From contig JAVBUF010000011.1 in assembly GCA_031555615.1 (NCBI GenBank), positions 62,001-126,000 of the forward strand: 64,000 nucleotides of DNA. The letters run 5' to 3'. Source of the DNA: UBA935 sp031555615. Its GTDB lineage: Bacteria; Bacillota; Clostridia; Lachnospirales; Lachnospiraceae. Under the pieces are notes generated by a model. The model saw only the letters and a program-made list of their open reading frames with translations. It ran no database searches and was not told the DNA's origin. The translations under genes were made by a program, and so were the position numbers. Below, in pieces: positions 26,294 through 33,591 of this stretch; the first letter of the stretch is position 1, and each line of letters starts with the position of its first letter.

Positions 26294-27007
26294 ATGATAA
26301 GAATAGCTATTTGTGACGATGACAAAACGATTACAGACCAGATTGAAGTTTTGATGGAAAAGAATTTAATAGAAAATAAAATTGTTAGTAAAGCTCTTGA
26401 TGTATTTAATTCCAGTCAGAATTTACTTACATATATCAATAATAATAACGAATATGATTTGATTTATCTGGATATCGAGATGCCGGAAATGGATGGTATT
26501 ACATTGGCCAGAAAAATACGAGAGAATAATCGGGAAGTAGTTTTTATTTATATTTCCAGCCATGACAATTATTTTGTAGATCTGTTTCCGGTACTGCCTT
26601 TTCGGTTTTTAAGAAAGCCAATAGATAAAGAACAATTTGCTATTGATTTTAAAGCGGCATTTCAGGAAATCAACCGCACGGATTATTATTTTTATTATGA
26701 CTACAGGAGTATCCGTTATCGTGTACCGATTAGAGAAATTATTTATTTTGAAAGTTATGGGCGAAATGTTTATATTGTAACAAAAACCAAAAAAGAACGT
26801 TTTTTAGGAAAACTGAATGATTTGGAGAAAAGACTTGCAGAACAAAAGGCACAATTTTTACGTATCCATCAATCATATTTGATCAATGCCGCCTTGATGG
26901 AAGTTTTGAACTTTGATTATGTGATAATGTGCAATGGTGAGACATTGCGTATTAGTCAGGACAGGAAAAAGCATATAAGAGAGCAATATTTTAGAATGGA
27001 GAAATAA
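26294..27007 (+). CDS. agrA: AgrA-like LytTR response regulator
   Basis: A 237-residue two-domain regulator. The receiver domain (1-125) has the acidic CDDD at 7-10 and the phosphorylation site D60 in IYLDIEMPEMDG; the Lys is in RFLRKPID. The LytTR domain (about 140-237) has IREIIYFESYGRNVYIV and RIHQSYLIN. The start at 26294 is chosen for AAGGGTGA at 26281-26288. It is two bases upstream of the histidine kinase and is expected to be phosphorylated by it in response to the AgrD-derived peptide. Codon use is AT-rich relative to the glycan genes. The agrA name is by type and linkage. Confidence 0.85.
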   Translation: MIRIAICDDDKTITDQIEVLMEKNLIENKIVSKALDVFNSSQNLLTYINNNNEYDLIYLDIEMPEMDGITLARKIRENNREVVFIYISSHDNYFVDLFPVLPFRFLRKPIDKEQFAIDFKAAFQEINRTDYYFYYDYRSIRYRVPIREIIYFESYGRNVYIVTKTKKERFLGKLNDLEKRLAEQKAQFLRIHQSYLINAALMEVLNFDYVIMCNGETLRISQDRKKHIREQYFRMEK

Positions 27008-27008
27008 G

Positions 27009-28319
27009 ATGTCGATTACGTCAAAAGAAATAATTGATTTAGCAGTATCAATAATATGGGTGCCGATAGTTCTAAGCTATTATAATAATTTTTTAACGTA
27101 TAGAAGTAAAAACGGTAAAAAAATTTCTTATTTTATTTGGAGTATATGTTGGTTATGTGAAAATCTGATTATACAAAATATAATTGACTCAATGTTGGAA
27201 AGAGGAATAGTGTCAATTTTATTATGGGCCATAATTGGACTAATTTTATATCAAAATAAAATTAAAACTGTCTTGCTTGTAACAGCTTCTTTTTATTGCA
27301 TAACGGCAATATCTGAGAGTATTGTAGGAATTTTAACTATACTTATGGGAATACAATTAAATGATTATGTATTACCTGCGTGGATTATTTCGAAAATAAT
27401 TCTTGTAATGATTATTCAAGTAATTAAAATTAAACATAAAAATAGAATGCATGATGAAGTAACATTATCATATTGGGTAATGTCGGTATTAACACCCATT
27501 GGTAGTATTATGGTCATTTATATTATTACGGACATGGCGATTCAGGTAATGAATGCACACTATTCTATTATGGCATCAATTGCATTGGCTCTTATTTTAA
27601 TAATAAATATTTTTATCTTTGCGGTTTATGACAAACTTCAGAATGAGGCAGCTATTCGTCAGAACAACATTATGTATGAACAACAGGCGAAGATGTATAA
27701 GTTGCAAAGCGAAGAACGGGAGGCAGCGTGGCTAGAAAGTAGGAAGTTGCATCATGATTTCAAAAATCATCTGGTGTGCCTGAATGGATTTAATCAGGAA
27801 CAGCACTATGATGAGATGAATGATTATCTAAGTGGATTGATTGATAAGTATGCTTTAAGCTACTGGAAGAATAAAAGTGGAAATATGATTATCGATTCTT
27901 TGCTTGGCTACAAAATGAGTAAAGCAGAAAATGCCAATATTGCTCTTAGTACGGATTTCATGGTTCCCAATCATATACCTTTTGAGGAAAGCGATTTATG
28001 TGTCATAGTAGGAAATGCTTTTGACAATGCCATTGAAGCAGTGAAAAAGGTAGAAGAGGAAAAACGAAGCATTGACCTAGCAATGAAGTTTAACCGAAAT
28101 GTGCTGACGATAAAAGTGATCAATACCTACATAGGGAAAATCCAAAGTGATGAGAAAGGGAAACTGTTAACAGCTAAGGCAGATAAGAGCAGACATGGAA
28201 TCGGACTGGGTTCGATAGAAGAGGCAATAAAAAAATATGACGGAATGATGCAAATAGAAACAAACGACAATGTATTTCAACTGATAATTGTCATGTATGG
28301 AAAAAGCAATTATATGTAA
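27009..28319 (+). CDS. agrC: AgrC-like sensor histidine kinase
   Basis: A 436-residue GHKL-type kinase. Residues 1-210 form six to seven membrane helices, the peptide sensor. The phosphoacceptor region has KLHHDFKNHL near residue 247-256. The ATPase domain (about 320-436) has VGNAFDNAIEAV (N box) and SRHGIGLGSI (G box). The gene starts one base after the agrA stop. AT-rich, clearly below the GC of the glycan genes. A peptide-type quorum sensor is supported by the agrD-like gene downstream. Confidence 0.85.
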   Translation: MSITSKEIIDLAVSIIWVPIVLSYYNNFLTYRSKNGKKISYFIWSICWLCENLIIQNIIDSMLERGIVSILLWAIIGLILYQNKIKTVLLVTASFYCITAISESIVGILTILMGIQLNDYVLPAWIISKIILVMIIQVIKIKHKNRMHDEVTLSYWVMSVLTPIGSIMVIYIITDMAIQVMNAHYSIMASIALALILIINIFIFAVYDKLQNEAAIRQNNIMYEQQAKMYKLQSEEREAAWLESRKLHHDFKNHLVCLNGFNQEQHYDEMNDYLSGLIDKYALSYWKNKSGNMIIDSLLGYKMSKAENANIALSTDFMVPNHIPFEESDLCVIVGNAFDNAIEAVKKVEEEKRSIDLAMKFNRNVLTIKVINTYIGKIQSDEKGKLLTAKADKSRHGIGLGSIEEAIKKYDGMMQIETNDNVFQLIIVMYGKSNYM

Positions 28320-28456
28320 ACCGAAAAAATAAATAAAAACGTTTTAAAATGTGAAATCTTACTGCCAGAATCGGGATTTTTGACATTTACACATTTTTTT
28401 CTTAGGAATTATGTTACCCTCCTACATGGATAAAATACAAGGAGGAAATCGCAGTG

Positions 28457-28612
28457 ATGGAAAAAAGAATTGCCCGTTCTCTGGCCCGTACCGGTGAAGC
28501 AGCAGCAAAATTGTCCAACGATATAGGATTTTGTGCAATGCTGTTACACGAGCCTAAAATGCCGGAAGCAATGAGAAAGAAAAACGCTGAAAAAGAATCA
28601 TGGAAAAAGTAG
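28457..28612 (+). CDS. agrD: AgrD-like cyclic lactone autoinducer precursor
   Basis: A 51-codon gene found by eye. It has a basic amphipathic N-terminal helix (MEKRIARSLARTGEAAAKLS), then a core IGFCAMLL followed by HEPKMPEAM and a charged tail. In staphylococcal AgrD the ring Cys plus four residues precedes DEPEVPKEL, so the predicted mature ring here is the thiolactone C-A-M-L-L with an N-terminal tail of a few residues. RBS GGAGG at 28441-28445; ATG 28457 is 11 bases on, and an in-frame GTG at 28454 is an alternative start. It overlaps agrB by 13 bases. The precursor would be cut and cyclised by AgrB and sensed by AgrC. Confidence 0.82.
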   Translation: MEKRIARSLARTGEAAAKLSNDIGFCAMLLHEPKMPEAMRKKNAEKESWKK

Positions 28613-29172
28613 CCGATCATTTGGCTGACTATCTGGTTCGGACAGAGACTGTTCAGGAAGAGAACAGAGAAATTTATGCCTATGGATTTCAGGTTGGTTT
28701 GGAATTATTAGTTGCATCATTAACAATTGTTATTAGTGCAATTATCATGAGGGTACCAGCAGAGTGTGCGGTATTACTGGCAGTATTCTTTGCCATCAGG
28801 GGAGTGGCAGGCGGTGTTCACATGAATTCTTTTTGATCTTGTTATTTTTGCTCGGAGGTACTGATGGTGCTGGCGTTGGCAGCCATCAAGTACATAGAAA
28901 TGGAGATTTACGTTATAGCAGTCATCAGTGTTTTGTCTCTCGCCATAATAAAATGTCTTTCGCCTGTGGAGAATGATAATAGGCCGGTTTGCGATTGGGA
29001 GCGGAAGGTGTTTGCCCGAAGGTTGAACATTACAATTGCAATACTGATTGTTCTGGAAAGTATTTTGTACATGACCGATAACGGTCATTGGCTATGGTGC
29101 ATGGTAGTGGGAGAAATGTTGATCGTACTGGCATTAACATGGGGAAAAATGAGGTACCGCAGAAGGCGGTAA
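28600..29172 (+). pseudogene. agrB: agrB-like peptide-processing protease with in-frame TGA
   Basis: The frame from ATG 28600 to TAA 29172 spans 190 codons, a normal AgrB length, but codon 79 (28834-28836) is TGA. Before it lies RGVAGGVHMNSF with the catalytic His at codon 74; after it comes SC with the catalytic Cys at codon 81. The His-to-Cys spacing of seven codons equals that of staphylococcal AgrB (H77, C84), so one codon has been replaced and nothing is shifted. The rest (LALAAIKYIEMEIYVIAVIS and the basic end RYRRRR) stays in frame with plausible membrane helices. TGA is an ordinary stop elsewhere in the window. The gene is most likely inactivated by a point mutation, or the base is a sequencing error; read-through is less likely. 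Confidence 0.8.
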
Positions 29173-29183
29173 ATGGTTATAGG

Positions 29184-29256
29184 TATACATTTAATCTTTT
29201 TTCGATTTCAGCGAGCTTGCTGAAATTGCGAACTGATTAAATGTATATTTTTTTTA
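29184..29256 (+). terminator. Large two-stem terminator after agrB
   Basis: TATACATTTAATC (29184-29196) is the exact reverse complement of GATTAAATGTATA (29235-29247). Inside it ATTTCAGC (29205-29212) and GCTGAAAT (29219-29226) form a second perfect stem around GAGCTT. A run of eight Ts follows from 29248. The structure closes the agr region before the next promoter. Confidence 0.85.
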
Positions 29257-29271
29257 TTAAAGTCCAAGCCC

Positions 29272-29300
29272 TTGATTTTATTGATATACACGAATATAAT
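29272..29300 (+). promoter_or_regulatory. Sigma-A-type promoter of the second glycan operon
   Basis: TTGATT at 29272-29277 and TATAAT at 29295-29300 are 17 bases apart. Transcription would start near 29307, 35 bases before the PglC-like gene. It lies directly behind the agr terminator. Confidence 0.8.
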
Positions 29301-29341
29301 TGCTATATGTATGCTGTCAAACCAGCGGATGGAGGTTTATT

Positions 29342-29968
29342 ATGTACCGTAAATTTATCAAAAGGATGCTGGATATCCTGTTATCACTACTTGTGCTGGT
29401 TATTTTAAGCCCACTGTATCTGGTGTTGATTTTGCTGGTGCGGGTGAATCTGGGAGCGCCGGTAATCTTCCGGCAGGAACGTCCCGGCAGGAATGGTAAG
29501 GTATTCCGGTTATATAAGTTTCGCACCATGAATGACAAGAAGGACGAGGATGGGAAGCTTCTGCCGGATGCACAGCGTCTGACCAAATTCGGGAAAATGC
29601 TGCGGGCCTCCAGTCTTGATGAGCTGCCGGAGTTTGTAAATATATTAAATGGGGACATGAGTTTTATCGGTCCAAGACCCCTTTTGGTGCGTTATCTGCC
29701 TTATTATACCGATGAGGAGATGCACAGGCACGATGTTCGGCCGGGATTGACGGGACTGGCACAAATAAATGGCAGAAATGCCCTCAGCTGGGAGGAAAGA
29801 TTTCATTATGATCTGGAATATGTGGAGAAGTGCAGTTTCCGGATGGATATGAAGATTATTTTTCAAACGGTTGGAAAAGTCCTGCGCCATAGTGATGTGC
29901 AATCAGGGGCGGAACAGACAATTCCGGATTTTGATTCCTACAGAAACGGACGAAATGACTTCTCATAA
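29342..29968 (+). CDS. PglC-like phosphoglycosyl transferase (initiating enzyme)
   Basis: A 208-residue monotopic transferase that moves a sugar-1-phosphate from a UDP-sugar to undecaprenyl phosphate, starting the repeat unit. It has one N-terminal re-entrant membrane helix with a Ser-Pro kink (LSPLYL near 23-27), VIFRQERPGRNGKVF, KFRTM, the catalytic Asp-Glu pair D93-E94 in SSLDELPE, and FIGPRPLL. The small size without the extra helices of WbaP fits PglC and its relatives. Start 29342 is 6 bases after GGAGG (29331-29335). With PglF- and PglE-like genes downstream, the first sugar is probably a 4-amino- or diacetamido-6-deoxyhexose derivative. Confidence 0.88.
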   Translation: MYRKFIKRMLDILLSLLVLVILSPLYLVLILLVRVNLGAPVIFRQERPGRNGKVFRLYKFRTMNDKKDEDGKLLPDAQRLTKFGKMLRASSLDELPEFVNILNGDMSFIGPRPLLVRYLPYYTDEEMHRHDVRPGLTGLAQINGRNALSWEERFHYDLEYVEKCSFRMDMKIIFQTVGKVLRHSDVQSGAEQTIPDFDSYRNGRNDFS

Positions 29969-29988
29969 ATTTTTTCAGGAGGCTTGAT

Positions 29989-30963
29989 ATGACGGATATC
30001 CGAAAAATTCCCATATTTGAAAAAGAGTTACCGATAACACCGATATGCCGCCTGTCCCAAGGTTATGATAATGGGGCTAATCAGTTGTTTGTGAAAAGAG
30101 ACGATCTTTTGCCATTTTCTTTTGGCGGAAACAAGGTCCGTAAAGCTGCGGAATTTTATCGGGAAATACAGGAAAAGGCTCCTGATGTCATTATGACTTA
30201 CGGTACCGCAACCTCCAATCACTGCCGTGTGATCGCCAATATGGCCATGGCAATGGGGATTTCCTGTCATTTGATATCACCGGAAGATGAGGGTGATACA
30301 CCGCATTTCAACAGATATCTGACAGAAAGCTTCGGCGCAACGATAGAGAGTTGTCCGGTGACACAGGTGGCGGATACAATCAGCCAAAGGCAGAAGGCAT
30401 ATATGAGTGAAGGCAGGATTCCTTATTTTATTCAGGGGGGCGGTCATGGCAATCAAGGGGTAGCAGGCTATGTGAAATGCTATCAGGAGATCATTAGGCA
30501 GGAGAAAAAGGAAAATATTCAATTTGATTATATTTTTCATGCTTCTGGAACCGGGGCAACCCAGGCAGGCCTTGTTTGCGGCAGGTTTATCCATGAGGAA
30601 AAGGGTGCCGGCCCGGCAATCATCGGTATCAGTATCGCCCGTGGCAATCCTCGGGGAAGAGAGGTTGTGAAGGAGAGTATCCGTGATTATTTGGGGGATG
30701 GCTTTGAAAACCTGTGTCAGGAGAAGGAACTGACATTTTTGGATGACTATATTTTGGGTGGATACGGAAAATATGATCCTCAGGTTTCGGAGACGGTTCA
30801 GCAGCTTTTGCGCAGGGATGGGATTTACGCGGATACCACTTATGTGGGCAAAGCATTCCGCGGAATGCAGCAATATATTGAAGAGCACCATATTACAGGG
30901 AAGAAAATATTATTTATCCATACAGGAAGTGCGCCGCTGTTTTTCGACGGATTAAAAATTTGA
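29989..30963 (+). CDS. ACC deaminase/D-cysteine desulfhydrase-family PLP enzyme
   Basis: A 324-residue fold-type II PLP enzyme. K49 in SFGGNKVRK is the PLP lysine; TYGTATSNHCR holds the Asn/Ser loop; HASGTGATQAG binds the phosphate. Known members degrade 1-aminocyclopropane-1-carboxylate, D-cysteine or L-cysteate; the exact substrate cannot be told from these motifs. RBS AGGAGG at 29977-29982. The location between the initiating transferase and the polymerase/ligase is unusual for a catabolic enzyme, so it may supply or release an amino-acid-derived group used in glycan tailoring. That link is inferred from context only. Confidence 0.8.
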   Translation: MTDIRKIPIFEKELPITPICRLSQGYDNGANQLFVKRDDLLPFSFGGNKVRKAAEFYREIQEKAPDVIMTYGTATSNHCRVIANMAMAMGISCHLISPEDEGDTPHFNRYLTESFGATIESCPVTQVADTISQRQKAYMSEGRIPYFIQGGGHGNQGVAGYVKCYQEIIRQEKKENIQFDYIFHASGTGATQAGLVCGRFIHEEKGAGPAIIGISIARGNPRGREVVKESIRDYLGDGFENLCQEKELTFLDDYILGGYGKYDPQVSETVQQLLRRDGIYADTTYVGKAFRGMQQYIEEHHITGKKILFIHTGSAPLFFDGLKI

Positions 30964-30988
30964 TAAATAGTGTCAACTATGGTATAAT
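30960..30988 (+). promoter_or_regulatory. Strong extended promoter before the ligase-like gene
   Basis: TTGATA (30960-30965) and TATAAT (30983-30988) are 17 bases apart, and TGG directly precedes the -10. The -35 overlaps the stop of the ACC deaminase-like gene. It can drive the genes from 31030 independently of the promoter at 29272. Confidence 0.75.
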
Positions 30989-31029
30989 TACCCATGATTT
31001 TGAGGATTATGTAAGATTGGGAGCATTAT

Positions 31030-33591
31030 ATGAAAAAGATTATTTATAAAAGTAAAGCAATACAAGCCGTAATTATTGTTGTCGCAGTATGTTTTGTTTT
31101 GTCGCTTTTTCCCTTGCGGATATGGAATGAAACGGTAACTTCTTCCATTCCCCAGCAGACCGGCGAAGTAATCGGACCGGTGGATGACAGCAGGATGCTG
31201 CTGCAGGGATTTGCGGCCCAGTATGATCATTTGGGAAGTGTCAGAATCTTTCTGGGGGAAGAAACTACCGGAGAATCCTTTTATTTTCGGATGCTGGACA
31301 GTGCCAGCCAGGAGATGTTTGAAGAAACGGTGCTGATCGACCCGCAGAATCTGCCCGGATTTTATGAAATATTGGTGGATGAAGAGTTGAAGGTGGGTGA
31401 GATGTACTTTTTTATTGTACAGGGAAAAACACCCAGCGGAAGGCCTGACGGCGGTGTGATGTCCAATCTTTACGTGGGCAGCGAATTTATTCCCATGACC
31501 GATTATCCCTTTGCAGGAATGATGTACTACATGGACAGTTCCATGGAAGGGCTGAACATGGTGATGGATTATAATTATACAGTACCTTTGCGAAAAGGTA
31601 AGGTGGCTCTTTTGGGAGCCATTACGTTGGCGGTGGCAGCAGGGCTGTTGCTTGGGGTACGGTATTATTACAAAAAGCGGCCTGCAAAGGGCAAGCTGAT
31701 TACTGTCGAGAGGGCCTTTAAGTATGTTATGAATCCCCTGGCCGCAGCAGTTACGCTGGCGGGTTTAATAGCTGTATTGCTGGGTGCCTTCGGCAGCTTT
31801 GCATTGGACAATACTTTCTTCTTTATCAGTATTCTTTTACTGGGAGGAATATTGTTTTATGGAATCAATCATAACAGGGATGGCCAAAGTGCTATTATCA
31901 ATAAGGATATTTTAAAAGAAAAGTGGCCGGATTTTTTACAGTCGGTTTTTATTGCCGGAGCTCTGGCTGCCTGCTGTGAATATATGAGCGGATTGTTTGA
32001 CATCCATCATACCATCGCCGAGCGAAAAGAAGTGATCTTCTTTGCCCTGGCGATTATTGTGATGTTTGGCAGGAAGGAAATATTGAAAATCTATAATCTG
32101 GTATACGTGGTTTTGGCCGGATTGTATGGTTATCATTATTATACGGGCCAACTCACCGATGAATTGAAGGAACTGGATGCAGAGGCCTTAAAACTGACAG
32201 TTTGGGCCAGTGCTTTTGCCGGTTTTGTTATTTTGAATATTCTGATCAACACAGTCAGGAAGATGATTAAAAAAGAAATGAAGAGACCGGCCTATTTGTA
32301 TGGTGGTTTGATCGCCTTGTTTTTTGTGTTGATTATCGTTTTCCGTAACGGCCGCTGGTGGACGGTAGCCCTGGCTGTTTCCTTTACCCTCTTTTTCCTG
32401 CAATACGGCGGGTGGAAAAAAGCCGATATCCTGACCAATATTTGCCGGGGGATTGCCCTGCACTTTATCTGGTCCACGGGTTATGCGTTATTACATCGTC
32501 CTTTTGTTACATACCGGACGGCGCGGTATACACATATTTTTCACACGGTAACCATCACTGCAACTTATCTGACCATTGTGGAATGTGCGGCGTTAGTACT
32601 TTTTCTGGTTAAATTCAGTAAAAGTCAGAAGCTGAAAGATATTTGGAAGGAAAGTGTATTTTTTGGCGTGGTGACGGCCTATATGTTGTTTACCATGGCA
32701 CGGACAGGCTTTTTTGCGGCAGCAGTCACTGCGTTATTTGCAGTTGTGATTATGACAGTGGGAAAAGGCCGGGAGAAGATCAGAAATATACTGACAGCTG
32801 CGGGGGTTATGATTTTATCAGCAATCATATGTTTCCCGGTAACCTTTTTCGTACAGAGAACAGTGCCGGCGTTGGTAAGCGAACCGGTGCTTTATGAGAT
32901 CGAATCTTATCCAGATGACATCTTGCGGGGACGTAAGGTGAGTTCCGTGGAGTTTATGCGGGTAGGCCGCTTTATAGATGTGTTTGCAGAGAAGATATTC
33001 GGGATACCGGAAGGTACTTTTGATATTTATGGTGAGATAAAGGAATTTGAGGAAACCCATGTTTTTGTGTCGGAAGTGGCGGTTGAATTGAAAGAAGCGG
33101 AAGTTATGGGTGTTGTCACCGAGCAGGCGGTTACGGTTGCCGAAAGGAAAGAAATGGCAGTGACCGAAGACAACGGTGAAGATGCAGAAGTGCCGGAGAG
33201 CGATTATACCAATGGCCGGACCGATATTTTCCGTTCTTATATCGAACAGCTAAATATGACCGGACACGAAGAGATGGGGGCACTGCTGCAGGATGGCTCG
33301 ATTGCCACCCATGCCCACAATATTTATCTGCAGTTTGCATATGATCACGGTATTCCCATGGGGATTTTGTTTGTTTTAGTAGGACTGGCAACGTTTATCA
33401 AGAGTTTGGTGTATTATTTCCGGAATAAAGACAGCGAAAATTATGCAGCCTTGCCGGTAATCGTAACGGTGGCCGTAGCAGTGGAAGGAATGGTGGAGTG
33501 GGTGTTCCATTTCAGCAATCCCTCCGGCTTTGTTCTGATGTTGATTATTGCGCCGCTGATTTTCAGCCGTAAAAAGGATCGGGCTTTATGA
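31030..33591 (+). CDS. O-antigen ligase/polymerase-like membrane protein with large outside domains
   Basis: An 853-residue protein, about twice the usual size of Wzy or WaaL. One membrane helix (about 10-27) is followed by an outside domain of about 160 residues, then ten or more helices from about 190. A long outside loop (about 610-750) rich in Glu and Val precedes ATHAHNIYLQFAYDHGIPMG (His near 760), the O-antigen ligase/polymerase signature with its His and Gly. RBS GGGAG 6 bases upstream. It overlaps the next start (ATGA). It probably joins repeat units or attaches the polymer to its carrier. Whether it is a polymerase or a ligase cannot be decided here. Confidence 0.78.
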   Translation: MKKIIYKSKAIQAVIIVVAVCFVLSLFPLRIWNETVTSSIPQQTGEVIGPVDDSRMLLQGFAAQYDHLGSVRIFLGEETTGESFYFRMLDSASQEMFEETVLIDPQNLPGFYEILVDEELKVGEMYFFIVQGKTPSGRPDGGVMSNLYVGSEFIPMTDYPFAGMMYYMDSSMEGLNMVMDYNYTVPLRKGKVALLGAITLAVAAGLLLGVRYYYKKRPAKGKLITVERAFKYVMNPLAAAVTLAGLIAVLLGAFGSFALDNTFFFISILLLGGILFYGINHNRDGQSAIINKDILKEKWPDFLQSVFIAGALAACCEYMSGLFDIHHTIAERKEVIFFALAIIVMFGRKEILKIYNLVYVVLAGLYGYHYYTGQLTDELKELDAEALKLTVWASAFAGFVILNILINTVRKMIKKEMKRPAYLYGGLIALFFVLIIVFRNGRWWTVALAVSFTLFFLQYGGWKKADILTNICRGIALHFIWSTGYALLHRPFVTYRTARYTHIFHTVTITATYLTIVECAALVLFLVKFSKSQKLKDIWKESVFFGVVTAYMLFTMARTGFFAAAVTALFAVVIMTVGKGREKIRNILTAAGVMILSAIICFPVTFFVQRTVPALVSEPVLYEIESYPDDILRGRKVSSVEFMRVGRFIDVFAEKIFGIPEGTFDIYGEIKEFEETHVFVSEVAVELKEAEVMGVVTEQAVTVAERKEMAVTEDNGEDAEVPESDYTNGRTDIFRSYIEQLNMTGHEEMGALLQDGSIATHAHNIYLQFAYDHGIPMGILFVLVGLATFIKSLVYYFRNKDSENYAALPVIVTVAVAVEGMVEWVFHFSNPSGFVLMLIIAPLIFSRKKDRAL

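Noticed and set aside
28380..28436. Promoter for agrD from TTGACA at 28380
   Set aside because: No -10-like hexamer at 16-18 bases; TAAAAT at 28431 is too far. agrD may be read from upstream or by another sigma or activator-dependent promoter.
28834..28836. Recoding of TGA in agrB as Trp or selenocysteine
   Set aside because: TGA ends many intact genes in the window, so it is not Trp. No selenocysteine-type stem was noticed after it, and AgrB proteins are not known as selenoproteins.
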